Numbered from the stretch's first letter, positions 1-7,529 are shown. The stretch is 33,115 bases of DNA from Clostridia bacterium (GCA_017621155.1 JAGATP010000056.1:1-33115); one strand, 5' to 3'. Translations and numbers: made by a program. Notes: generated from the letters alone by a model not told the origin.

Positions 1-833
1 CGCACCGCATGGAGCGTGTGATTTGAAATGCCTTGGTCTATTGCGCACTTTGGGAGCGCTCCGTCGCGCTCCGCATGGAGCGTGTGAGTTGAAATCTGAC
101 TACTCTACGCACCTTAAAAGGTGGTAGGTGTCGCGCTCCGCATGGAGCGTGTGAGTTGAAATGGAGTTACGAATGTACAGGGTATGGTTGATTGGATGTC
201 GCGCTCCGCATGGAGCGTGTGAGTTGAAATCGTCGATTTCGGCAGTTTCGGGCGATCAGTATTAGTCGCGCTCCGCATGGAGCGTGTGAGTTGAAATCCC
301 CGACAAGATCGGCGGAAGCTCAACGGGTTACGTCGCGCTCCGCATGGAGCGTGTGAGTTGAAATGGAAAACGGTATATACGCCCTGTTCGTCCTGCTTGT
401 CGCGCTCCGCATGGAGCGTGTGAGTTGAAATTTAGTATTTTTCGTTTGTCTGTTGAACGCGATAGGTCGCGCTCCGCATGGAGCGTGTGAGTTGAAATCA
501 TTGAATGTGTTGATTGATTGATTGTCATCATGTCGCGCTCCGCATGGAGCGTGTGAGTTGAAATGTCGGAGAAATGGGAACGAATACCAGCACCGACAGG
601 TCGCGCTCCGCATGGAGCGTGTGAGTTGAAATATGTCTAAAATTCGGGCGATTTCGTGCACGGACTGTCGCGCTCCGTGAGGAGCGTGTGAGTTGAAATA
701 AACGTCATACTATTCTGAACCAATGAAACCTCAGTCGCGCTCCGCGAGGAGCGTGTGAGTTGAAATTTCAAAGACGATGGCGACAGCGCGTTGCTGCTTG
801 ATCACGCTCGGTAAGGTGCGGATGAAAGGCTAG
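1..833 (+). CRISPR. CRISPR array, type I-C-like, leader end missing
   Basis: Eleven complete 33-nt repeats start at 63, 130, 198, 265, 332, 399, 466, 532, 600, 667 and 734. A cut copy lies at 1-29 and a decayed terminal copy at 801-833. The twelve spacers are 33-35 nt. Each repeat begins GTCG, carries a 6-bp stem CGCTCC/GGAGCG around a 4-nt loop, and ends GTTGAAAT. That layout is typical of type I-C repeats. The GAAAT end gives the crRNA handle, so transcription runs rightward, the leader and cas genes should lie left of the window, and the right end is the old trailer end. Repeats 667 and 734 change the loop from GCAT to GTGA and GCGA while keeping the stem. The copy at 1-29 has two substitutions. 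No cas gene is present here. By eye I found no exact match of any spacer elsewhere in the window. Confidence 0.97.
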
Positions 834-894
834 AGCGCACAACCGTTTTTTTGGAGGGCGTTGAAAACGGAGCGAGGGGACAAAGCGCGATTGC

Positions 895-923
895 TTGACT
901 TCGGGCGAAATGTATGCTATCAT
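895..923 (+). promoter_or_regulatory. Sigma-A promoter of the GMP synthase gene
   Basis: TTGACT (895-900) and TATCAT (918-923) are separated by exactly 17 nt, and a TGC just before the -10 makes it an extended -10. Transcription should start near 930, leaving a leader of about 170 nt before the ATG at 1102. The leader holds a short perfect hairpin (951-965, arms TTCTGA/TCAGAA) in an A/T-rich context. I do not recognise a purine riboswitch in it. Confidence 0.75.
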
Positions 924-1101
924 AGTGAAAGGAAAACTTTCGCTTTTTTCTTCTGAAATTCAGAAAAAGAGGGCACTTTAAAACTCTTCTGTTCTCGAAA
1001 AGCGGGAAAAGGAAGAGGAAGCTTTTTGCGGAAAATTCGAAGGGCTTTTCTATTAAGAGGAGCTTTCGGTTTCAAATAATCAAAGACAAAAGGAGATCAG
1101 G

Positions 1102-2085
1102 ATGGATTCGAACAAAAGACCGGAAACGATGCTTCGCATCAACACCAAAGAGCTGGCGGACGCCTTTATTGCGGAACAGGTAGCGGCAGTTCGCGAACAG
1201 GTAGGGGACAAGAAGGTACTGCTTGCCCTTTCGGGAGGTGTGGACTCTTCCGTCGTCGCCGCACTCCTCATCAAGGCGATCGGCAAACAGCTCGTCTGCG
1301 TGCACGTCAATCACGGACTCATGCGGAAGGGAGAGAGCGAACAGGTCATTGAAGTATTTCACGACGGACTTGACGCCAACCTCATCTATATCGATGCGAC
1401 CGAGCGTTTCTTGACCAAGCTTGAAAACGTTTCCGATCCCGAAACCAAGAGAAAGATCATCGGCGGGGAGTTTATCCGCGTCTTCGAAGAGGAAGCGAGA
1501 AAGCTCGAGGGCATTTCCTTCCTTGCGCAGGGCACGATTTATCCCGATATCGTCGAGAGTCACGGCGTAAAAGCGCATCACAACGTCGGCGGGCTTCCCG
1601 AAGATATGCATTTTGAAGGACTTGTTGAGCCGATTAAATTGCTCTATAAGGATGAGGTTCGCGTGGTCGGAAGAGCACTCGGACTTCCCGCGGGCATGGT
1701 AGATCGCCAACCCTTCCCCGGCCCGGGACTCGGCGTGCGCTGTACGGGAGCGATTACCAGAGATCGCCTTGCGGCGCTTCGCGAATCCGACGCAATCCTT
1801 CGGGAAGAGTTCGACAGGGCGTCTTTGACGGGAAAGGTGTGGCAGTTCTTTACCGTCGTTCCCGATTTCCGCTCTACGGGCGTGAGAGAGGGGAAGCGCG
1901 TCTTCGATTGGCCCGTCATCATTCGCGCAGTCAATACGGTGGATGCGATGACTGCCACCGTTCCGGAAATCGATTGGGCGGTGCTTAAGAGAATTACGCA
2001 GCGTATTCTTGCGGAAGTGCCCGGTGTGTGCAGAGTCCTTTACGACTTGAGCCCCAAAGCGCCCGCAACCATCGAATGGGAATAA
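1102..2085 (+). CDS. guaA: GMP synthase, stand-alone ATP-pyrophosphatase subunit
   Basis: A 327-aa protein matching the C-terminal two thirds of GMP synthase, which adenylates XMP and aminates it to GMP. The ATP-pyrophosphatase P-loop SGGVDSS lies near residues 46-52. The GMP-synthase dimerisation domain follows, with QPFPGPGLGVR near residue 205, and the chain ends in the family-typical PATIEWE. Canonical bacterial GuaA is about 510-525 aa because it starts with a class I glutaminase domain. That domain is absent here, and the upstream DNA is a promoter and leader, not a frameshifted glutaminase. The enzyme must use free ammonia or a separate glutaminase subunit encoded elsewhere, as in archaeal two-subunit GMP synthase. 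The start is supported by AAAGGAG at 1089-1095. The gene is monocistronic, between its own promoter and a strong terminator. Confidence 0.93.
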   Translation: MDSNKRPETMLRINTKELADAFIAEQVAAVREQVGDKKVLLALSGGVDSSVVAALLIKAIGKQLVCVHVNHGLMRKGESEQVIEVFHDGLDANLIYIDATERFLTKLENVSDPETKRKIIGGEFIRVFEEEARKLEGISFLAQGTIYPDIVESHGVKAHHNVGGLPEDMHFEGLVEPIKLLYKDEVRVVGRALGLPAGMVDRQPFPGPGLGVRCTGAITRDRLAALRESDAILREEFDRASLTGKVWQFFTVVPDFRSTGVREGKRVFDWPVIIRAVNTVDAMTATVPEIDWAVLKRITQRILAEVPGVCRVLYDLSPKAPATIEWE

Positions 2086-2101
2086 GCCGCGGTGCGGACT
2101 G

Positions 2102-2136
2102 GAAGCGGGAGAAAGACCTTTCTCCCGCTTCTTTTC
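2102..2136 (+). terminator. Rho-independent terminator after guaA
   Basis: Perfect 14-nt inverted arms (2102-2115 and 2118-2131), GAAGCGGGAGAAAG and its complement, with a very tight loop, followed by CTTTTC. It lies 17 nt after the guaA stop. Confidence 0.85.
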
Positions 2137-2189
2137 ACAGAGGGACAGACTCATTTTAAGAGGTTTGCCGATTGAAATCATAGCATCGA

Positions 2190-2366
2190 ATGGATTTAAC
2201 CAAGCTCAAAAACTTCGAATCATATGGATTGGAAGAGGTTGGTTTTCATCGAGAGTCTGACTTACCAAATGTGGTATTACTTGGTAAAACGGCGGCGCAA
2301 TGGCGAAAAAATGGACGGGATTGCATCCGAGCTTTCTCATCCGTCCATGAGGGAGAGACGGAATAA
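2190..2366 (+). CDS. Possible small protein, 58 aa, unrecognised
   Basis: An open frame of 58 codons ends 12 nt before the next gene start, so the two could be co-transcribed. The predicted peptide begins MDLTKLKNFESYG and includes LPNVVLLGKTAAQWRKNG, a mix of charged and aliphatic residues without a transmembrane segment. I do not recognise it. No convincing ribosome binding site precedes the ATG; the nearest purine run, AAGAGG, is too far upstream. It may be the remnant of a longer gene. The support is the open frame and the tight spacing only. Confidence 0.3.
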   Translation: MDLTKLKNFESYGLEEVGFHRESDLPNVVLLGKTAAQWRKNGRDCIRAFSSVHEGETE

Positions 2367-2378
2367 AAAGGAGGAGGT

Positions 2379-3116
2379 ATGTTTTTTATCGACAAAATAA
2401 GGGGAAAGAGGAAGGAAGAAGAACGTAAGAGGCAGGAAGAAGAAAAGCGAAAGAAGATGGAGCTAAGAAAGCAGAGCAACGAGATCACGAGCGACGAGTT
2501 TGTGAAGATCTCCATTCGAGGGAGAGTGGCTTACGGAATCTGTTGTTTGGAAAACGCAATGCTCCGATACGGAATATCCGGGGAAGGCTGGAACATGCTT
2601 CTATGCAGGATGTGGGAGTTTACGACCCTTTCGGCTGCTTATGATGAAACGCTTAAGATGCTCGGCTTGGAAAAATGGTCGAATCTTTTATATTTTTTGC
2701 CTGAAAGAGAGTACTTTCCTCAAAGGGATTATGCGAAGTTCATTCAAAGAATTACCTTTCGCGATCATATGTTCCTTTATCCGGAAGAACCGCCCACGAA
2801 GGAGGTTTTTGAAAAGCTGTGCGATTCCTATCAGGCACACGATCACGAGACGATCAAAAAGATATGTCATAGCATATTCGACATTGGGTCTGATGAGTTA
2901 TGTGCCGGAATCGACGACAAATCGCAAAATACCTTGGATGAACTGCAAAAGCTTTTGGATATGATGTATGCGGAAAAGATTCCGATGCCCGAAGTAGAGC
3001 CATTTCGGCAATATGACTTCATGAGAGCGGAATGGGGCTATGACTCTGATGAGCACGGTTGGGGAGAGCCGTTTGACGGGACGAAGTATTCAAAGTTTAT
3101 CGGCGAAGGGAAGTGA
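2379..3116 (+). CDS. Hypothetical protein, 245 aa, charged coiled-coil N-terminus
   Basis: I do not recognise this protein. Residues 6-33 are almost entirely Lys, Arg and Glu (KRKEEERKRQEEEKRKK), which predicts a charged helix or coiled coil. The rest looks like a soluble, mainly helical domain with many aromatic residues, and the C-terminus is acidic and glycine-rich (DSDEHGWGEPFDGTKYSKF). There is no signal peptide or membrane segment. A very strong ribosome binding site, AAGGAGGAGGT, sits just before the ATG. The gene looks more AT-rich and less codon-biased than its neighbours, which suggests accessory or recently acquired DNA, and it lies between the CRISPR/guaA block and the phage-like region. 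It converges on the surface protein at 3241-5778. Confidence 0.75.
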   Translation: MFFIDKIRGKRKEEERKRQEEEKRKKMELRKQSNEITSDEFVKISIRGRVAYGICCLENAMLRYGISGEGWNMLLCRMWEFTTLSAAYDETLKMLGLEKWSNLLYFLPEREYFPQRDYAKFIQRITFRDHMFLYPEEPPTKEVFEKLCDSYQAHDHETIKKICHSIFDIGSDELCAGIDDKSQNTLDELQKLLDMMYAEKIPMPEVEPFRQYDFMRAEWGYDSDEHGWGEPFDGTKYSKFIGEGK

Positions 3117-3189
3117 ACGTTTGGACTTGCGCAACTTTTACAGCCCGATCGTCTTGAAAATCGAACTTTTTTTATTCTATTGCATTGCA

Positions 3190-3215
3190 AAGGGCGAGCC
3201 ACACGGCTCGCCCTT
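3190..3215. terminator. Hairpin between convergent genes, probable bidirectional terminator
   Basis: Perfect 11-bp stem AAGGGCGAGCC / GGCTCGCCCTT with an ACAC loop. It lies between the stops of the convergent genes ending at 3116 and 3241. Neither side has a long T run, so termination could be weak. Confidence 0.55.
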
Positions 3216-3240
3216 GTCGCTAAATATAGGGGCATTAAAA

Positions 3241-5778
3241 TCAGTCGCCGCGCTTGGACATGCGGACAAAGACGATCGTGAGGAAGATGACGGTGCAGGC
3301 GATGAGAATGATGAAGATCGCGATGGCAGACGTGAGGTCGGAGGTCTGATCTCCGCTCAGGTAGGCGGGGGAAATCTGCGCGACGTAGGTCACGCCGTCC
3401 TTTACGGTCGTCACGGTGACGGAGGAGGACGTTCTGTCTCCGTAGACGGTGACGGCGGTGCGGTTGGTGACTTGGAGGATGTTTGCGTCGTTGCCCACTT
3501 CGTGGAAGATGACGGTGTTGAGGTCGGGCGTTAAATAGGTATAGGTGACTTCCATCGCTTGGGGAACTGTTCCGTCAAAGGGGAGTAGGTAGCCGACGGG
3601 GATGTAGCCCGTGTACGTCTTGCCATCGACCGTCGCTTCGACGCAATAGAAATTGTGATCCATGCCGCCGAAGTCGAGAATTTGCAACACTTTGACGAAC
3701 GTCGCCTTTTCGAGGAGAATGGACTTCGTCGTCATTGCCGATTCGTGTTCCAAAACGAGGGAATCGGAGATAAAGGGATATTTATAGAGCTTGACCGCGT
3801 TGGTCGTATAGGCGATTCCGTTGGGGAAGGTCTGTTCCGCCGTATAATTTCCTTCCGGAATGAGGGTACAGTAGCTCTTCTTGACGAGGTTGGCGGTGTA
3901 GATGCGATTGGTGGAATCGAACACGGAGACGATGTAGTAATTGCCGATTTCGCCCAGCTTGACGACGTTCTTTTCGTTCGGTTGTCTCGTGCAGGAGAGA
4001 ACGGAGAAGTATGCCGAATTTTTCAGCTTGCTCAGATCGATGCGAATGAATACGGTGTTCTCGTCGGTGCGGAGGACGTCCGTCTTTCCCGATGCGGTAA
4101 GGTCGAAAATTTCCTTATCCGAGCCGCTGACCGCGATGTCGTTGAGATTTTCAAAGCGGAGGGTGTCGGTCGAGACGACGAAGTCCCCGCAAAGGGCGTA
4201 GAGCTTGGAACCCGTATAGGAAATGGCGTAGGCGCAAGCGGTGTAGCCGCTGCCGAACACTGCGCCGTCCGGTAAAAATTCGTAAGTGGAGAGCGAGCCG
4301 TTTTTGAGGTAATAGAGGGTGTTTCCGTAAGCACCGTACAGATTTCCCGCAAAGTCGGTGACAATTTTCGTGACGGTGGTGGGGAACTTGCAGACGGTCG
4401 TGCCCGAACCGGTCGCCGCCATGTATTCCGCCTCAGTGTATCTTGCGACGTTGCCGTTTGCATAGAGGACGTACAGGTTGCCGTCTACGTCCGAGGTGAG
4501 TCCCTTCGCCGTGTTGTCAAGCGTTTTGTAGGCATCTTCGACGTTTTTACCATACATACAGTAATGATAGTTGTTGCTTGTGGTGAGGTAGAACTTTCCG
4601 TACACGCCCGTGACGCCTAAAATGACGCCCGAAAAGGAAGGATGCGAATTGATGACTTTTCCGTCCAGAGTATAAATTTCCGCTGCCGAGCCGTTGCTGA
4701 CGAGGAGCATGCCGTCCGTATAGGCGATGAGATCGGGCTCGACGGTGGTGGAAAAGGGGGTGGCGACTCCCGTTTTCAGGTCGCAGACAGATACTCTTCG
4801 GTTGCCTCTGTCCGCAATCGCGAGCTTGTCGTCGCAGAGGACGAGGTCGGTCGCTTTGTTCAGTCTTCCTTTCCCCGAAGATGCCGAGCAGATTTCATAG
4901 TCGGTAAATTTTCCGTTCGGGGCGTCGTAGAGGAGAACGCTCTTTCCGTGAATGAGGTAGAAGTTCCCCTGATAGGAGCAAAGGGAGGAGTACGAGCCTT
5001 CGTAGGTTGTTACCGTTCCGTTTGCGCCATCTACGCAATAGAAAGTGCCCATCGCGTCCGTATAATAGGGATTGGTCAGCCCGTTGGAAAAGCCGAGGCT
5101 CTGGACGTTGCCGTTCGCTTGCAGGGAAACGATGGTCTCCGATTGCGAGGAATAGAGCTGATTGCCGATGGCGTAATAGAGGGTGTTTCCGCACAGCGCC
5201 ATGGCAGGGGTTGCCGTCGAGGCGACGAGGTTGAGCTGGGTGGCGTTTGCGCTGATCGAGTCCCCTCCGCTCAAAATGGAGGTGTTGACCATGGAGATGG
5301 AAACCGAGCCTGCCGTTACCGTCGCGTAGTACATGGAATCTTCGCCGATGGTGAAGATGGAACAGGACAGCCTCGTGGCGCTTGCCGTCAGGGTGTCGCA
5401 GTCGAGAATGTACATGCTCGTCGAGGTGTCCGTAAAGTAGAGAAGTCCGTCGGAGGGACTGAACTGCATACAGGTGACGATGTTCAATCGCACGTCGGAG
5501 TTCTCCGTGTGGGAGTAGGCGTGGTAAACGTCGTCCTGTTTGTCATAGACGTAAATGGTGCTTCCGTCCGCCACTGCCAAAAAGGATTCCGATACGGCGA
5601 CCGAGGAGGGATTTTGCAGGGGAAGGTACTGCTCGTAAGAAGAGGGCAAAACCACGGATAATTCCGAGGAGTTCACGGTGATCGTTCCCTCCGCCGAAGT
5701 CTTTATTGCGCCGATAGAACCGCCCAAGAGGGTGATTCCCGATAAAATCGATAAGAAAGAAAGGATATACTTTTTCAT
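3241..5778 (-). CDS. Secreted, membrane-anchored beta-propeller protein with SH3-like region
   Basis: An 845-aa protein predicted to sit on the outer face of the membrane. Residues 1-30 form a signal peptide (MKKYILSFLSILSGITLLGG...). Residues about 40-640 are repeating beta-strand units such as SVAVSESFLAVADGSTIYVYD and LLYFTDTSTSMYILD, typical of beta-propellers. Residues about 655-735 look like a bacterial SH3-like domain closing with YTGYIPVGYLLPF, and a second SH3-like stretch may follow. A C-terminal helix near 815-838 is followed by RMSKRGD, a membrane anchor with a short cytoplasmic tail. The frame stays open for 83 codons upstream, but the signal peptide fixes the start at 5778. No ribosome binding site precedes it; an extended -10 box lies just upstream (see promoter). 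Shared architecture with the 248-aa protein at 7493-8239 suggests related functions. The ligand is unknown. Confidence 0.85.
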   Translation of the reverse strand: MKKYILSFLSILSGITLLGGSIGAIKTSAEGTITVNSSELSVVLPSSYEQYLPLQNPSSVAVSESFLAVADGSTIYVYDKQDDVYHAYSHTENSDVRLNIVTCMQFSPSDGLLYFTDTSTSMYILDCDTLTASATRLSCSIFTIGEDSMYYATVTAGSVSISMVNTSILSGGDSISANATQLNLVASTATPAMALCGNTLYYAIGNQLYSSQSETIVSLQANGNVQSLGFSNGLTNPYYTDAMGTFYCVDGANGTVTTYEGSYSSLCSYQGNFYLIHGKSVLLYDAPNGKFTDYEICSASSGKGRLNKATDLVLCDDKLAIADRGNRRVSVCDLKTGVATPFSTTVEPDLIAYTDGMLLVSNGSAAEIYTLDGKVINSHPSFSGVILGVTGVYGKFYLTTSNNYHYCMYGKNVEDAYKTLDNTAKGLTSDVDGNLYVLYANGNVARYTEAEYMAATGSGTTVCKFPTTVTKIVTDFAGNLYGAYGNTLYYLKNGSLSTYEFLPDGAVFGSGYTACAYAISYTGSKLYALCGDFVVSTDTLRFENLNDIAVSGSDKEIFDLTASGKTDVLRTDENTVFIRIDLSKLKNSAYFSVLSCTRQPNEKNVVKLGEIGNYYIVSVFDSTNRIYTANLVKKSYCTLIPEGNYTAEQTFPNGIAYTTNAVKLYKYPFISDSLVLEHESAMTTKSILLEKATFVKVLQILDFGGMDHNFYCVEATVDGKTYTGYIPVGYLLPFDGTVPQAMEVTYTYLTPDLNTVIFHEVGNDANILQVTNRTAVTVYGDRTSSSVTVTTVKDGVTYVAQISPAYLSGDQTSDLTSAIAIFIILIACTVIFLTIVFVRMSKRGD

Positions 5779-5785
5779 ACTAGTT

Positions 5786-5814
5786 ATTGTAGCACACTTT
5801 GCGCGAAAAAGCAA
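5786..5814 (-). promoter_or_regulatory. Extended -10 promoter giving a leaderless mRNA
   Basis: On the minus strand TTGCTT (5809-5814) is followed by 17 nt and TACAAT (5786-5791), with TGC immediately before the -10. Transcription would start at about 5779, one base before the ATG at 5778, so the mRNA would carry no Shine-Dalgarno sequence. Confidence 0.65.
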
Positions 5815-5871
5815 GGAAACGATAAAATAAAATATCGAATTTTGGAGAGGGACGTCGGATTGTGGGCGTCG

Positions 5872-5896
5872 CCTCTTTTTTCGGGAGGAAAAGAGG
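5872..5896. other. Weak hairpin in the divergent intergenic region
   Basis: The 329-nt gap 5779-6107 between the divergent surface-protein and regulator genes holds both promoters, a palindrome and this imperfect hairpin (arms CCTCTTTT / AAAAGAGG with a 9-nt loop, followed on the plus strand by GGGTATTTTT). It could be a weak terminator. I see nothing else in the gap. Confidence 0.3.
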
Positions 5897-5989
5897 GGTA
5901 TTTTTCTCTTATCTATGACAATATCTGTCCTATTTATGGAGTATAATAAAATTGTTTCAAAAAAATAAAAAATTTTTGACACTGGTCTG

Positions 5990-6017
5990 TTGCAAAATCG
6001 GAATTCTATGGCATAAT
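5990..6017 (+). promoter_or_regulatory. Candidate promoter of the small regulator gene
   Basis: TTGCAA (5990-5995), 16 nt, CATAAT (6012-6017). A better -35, TTGACA at 5976-5981, has no -10 at proper spacing. The predicted start near 6024 puts the palindrome 6031-6046 inside the early transcribed region, where a bound protein would block elongation or promoter escape. Confidence 0.5.
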
Positions 6018-6030
6018 AAGGGTACAAAAA

Positions 6031-6046
6031 ACAAACATATGTTTGT
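6031..6046. promoter_or_regulatory. Perfect 16-bp palindrome, candidate operator
   Basis: ACAAACATATGTTTGT is a perfect inverted repeat located just downstream of the predicted promoter of the regulator at 6108. Six diverged copies occur at 6720-7187. It resembles but does not match the Gram-positive LexA box (GAAC-N4-GTTC). A second hairpin (stem CCGACGG/CCGTCGG, 6062-6089) lies between it and the ribosome binding site. Confidence 0.5.
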
Positions 6047-6107
6047 ATTAAAAAATAAAGTCCGACGGGAAAAGAAAAATCGCCGTCGGGCGGGAATAAG
6101 GAGTAAA

Positions 6108-6665
6108 ATGCAAGAATACGTAAAGGTTCTGCTGTGTATGCAGAAAAAACTCGATCATGAGGCAGAGGAATTGGAAAAGGCTGGAGTTTTTAAAGCGTTT
6201 CATTCCTATTATTCGGAAAAGAGCTGTGAGAGCATCGCCTTGGAGATTTTGCACTTGCAGGAGCGCGCTGAGGCGTATCGCCGGGTGGAAGAGGCGTTGG
6301 AGGAGATCGTCTCCTCCCTTCCGCCCAAGGAACGGGACGCCATTGGCTTTCGCTTCCACAAAAAGGAGATTCCAAAAGGCATGAGGATTCGCACGCTGTA
6401 CCGCAACAGCGTTCTGGGAATTGCGATGGTCGCAAGGGAGCTGGAGAGGCGTGGTTTTACCAAGGCGTGGTTTTTCAAGCATTGCGGAGAGGACGAGCAC
6501 ATGATGTTTCTGTACCGCTGTTACCGCAGTCAAATTCCGATAGAGCAGAGAGGGGCGGTCGCCGCCTGTCTGTTGCCAAAGAGGGTGCTTTCGGAGAGAA
6601 AGCGCGTAGGATCGGATTCACGGGATGCGGACTCGGCTTTTCAAAAGTCGGTCTTGCAAAAATAA
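6108..6665 (+). CDS. Small sigma-factor-like / phage-type regulator (putative)
   Basis: A 185-aa basic, helical protein. The start at 6108 is chosen because AAGGAG (6098-6103) lies just upstream; the frame is open further back, but through promoter and hairpin DNA. Residues 1-70 look coiled-coil (QKKLDHEAEELEKAG). The stretch VEEALEEIVSSLPPKERDAIGFRF near residues 62-85 resembles the entry to sigma-70 region 4, where LP..ER is common, and a helix-turn-helix-like stretch could follow (TLYRNSVLGIAMVARELERRG). Small sigma-like late regulators of this size often precede terminase genes in Gram-positive phages, so a role in controlling the head cassette is plausible but inferred. No operon partner follows directly: 830 bp of repeat DNA lies downstream. 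Confidence 0.6.
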   Translation: MQEYVKVLLCMQKKLDHEAEELEKAGVFKAFHSYYSEKSCESIALEILHLQERAEAYRRVEEALEEIVSSLPPKERDAIGFRFHKKEIPKGMRIRTLYRNSVLGIAMVARELERRGFTKAWFFKHCGEDEHMMFLYRCYRSQIPIEQRGAVAACLLPKRVLSERKRVGSDSRDADSAFQKSVLQK

Positions 6666-6719
6666 TGGACGAAAGTGGCGAGGCTGTCCCGAGGAATCCG
6701 AAATTTTTTACCTTCTGAA

Positions 6720-7187
6720 ACAAACAAATGTTTGTCAAAAGAAGAAAGAGAAAAACAGAGGGGTAGGAGGGAGGCAAGGTGATTTCTTTCAACAAATAAA
6801 TGTTTGTTGAAAGAGAATGAAGGGGGATGAGGGGAAGAGGCTTCTTTGCGCCATGCGCGAGGCGGAGAGAAGTCGAGGGGCGGGAAGAATTTTCAGGGCG
6901 AGGGGCAAAGGAGAGACTCTCAAAGGAGAGGAAAGGACTTTGCGAGGCGGGTTTTTCGACGAATAAATGTTTGGTAAAAGACTAGAAGAGGGGTAAGAGG
7001 GACATTTTTCAAAAAGAACAAATGTTTGGCAAAAAATTAAGAGGTAAATGAGATATTTCTTTTTTAACGAACAAATATTCGGTGAGAATAAAAAAAGAAA
7101 ATGGGAGAGGGACAGAGGTCGCGGGGAAGGCCTCGCGGGGAGGAGAGGTGCTTTGCAAGGTTTTTCTTTTACTAAACAAATGTTCTG
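6720..7187. repeat. Six diverged copies of a 16-bp palindrome in purine-rich DNA
   Basis: Copies occur at 6720-6735, 6792-6807, 6959-6974, 7014-7029, 7067-7082 and 7172-7187. All fit ACRAAC-AAAT-GTTTGK with one to four mismatches, and the first is perfect except for the centre. Each is preceded by a T-rich run and followed by an A-rich then G-rich run (for example GAGGGGTRRGAGGG), so the repeated unit is longer than the palindrome. The 827-nt gap 6666-7492 holds no convincing gene; this array fills its left part and the tandem repeats at 7284-7529 fill its right end. Confidence 0.8.
6832..6867. repeat. Exact 36-bp direct repeat, copy 1
   Basis: Identical to 7214-7249 over 36 bp (begins GGGAAGAGGCTTC, ends CGAGGCGGAG). 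Flanking sequence is also similar, so it marks a partly decayed duplication of about 380 bp spacing in the non-coding region. Confidence 0.9.
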
Positions 7188-7213
7188 TGAGAAAAAATAG
7201 AGGGGTGGGAGGA

Positions 7214-7249
7214 GGGAAGAGGCTTCTTTGCGCCATGCGCGAGGCGGAG
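7214..7249. repeat. Exact 36-bp direct repeat, copy 2
   Basis: Second copy of the block at 6832-6867. Like the first copy it follows one of the 16-bp palindromes (here 7172-7187). Confidence 0.9.
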
Positions 7250-7283
7250 GGAGGTCAAGGGGTGGGAAAGGCTTTGCGGGACG

Positions 7284-7529
7284 GTCAGAGGTTGCGGGAG
7301 GGAACTTCGTAGCAATTGACGGGACGTGGCGTCAGAGTTCGCGGGAGGGGACTTCGTAGCAAGTGCTGTGCGGTCAGAGGTTGCGGGAGGGGGCTTCGTA
7401 GCAATTGCGAGACGTGGCGTCAGAGTTCGCGGGAGGGGACTTCGTGGCAAGCGCAGGGACGGAAGCGAAGGATTCGGAAGGGTTTTGCGAGGTCAGAGGT
7501 CGCGGGAGGATTCTTCGTACCAATCGCGG
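7284..7529. repeat. Tandem repeat made from the 3' end of the SH3-like gene
   Basis: Five units start with GTCAGAG at 7284, 7331, 7373, 7419 and 7492. Two subtypes alternate (GTCAGAGGTTGCGGGAGGG and GTCAGAGTTCGCGGGAGGGG, each followed by CTTCGT-GCAA), giving a higher-order dimer of 88-89 bp present twice. The fifth unit is the coding end of the minus-strand gene at 7493-8239 and includes its stop codon. The array therefore looks like repeated duplication of that gene's 3' end. Confidence 0.85.

Noticed and set aside
114..661. Minus-strand open frames with repeated QLTRSMRSAT and STHTLHAERD peptides
   Set aside because: They are translations of the CRISPR repeats in different frames, not proteins.
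930..1101. Purine riboswitch in the guaA leader
   Set aside because: I could not find the conserved loop and junction bases of a purine aptamer; only a small A/T-rich hairpin is visible.
1072..2181. 369-codon minus-strand frame antisense to guaA
   Set aside because: Fully overlaps a well-conserved gene, has no promoter or ribosome binding site, and composition is that of a codon-bias shadow.
6031..6046. LexA (SOS) box
   Set aside because: The Gram-positive SOS box needs GAAC-N4-GTTC; here the arms read AAAC/GTTT. LexA binding remains possible but is not supported.
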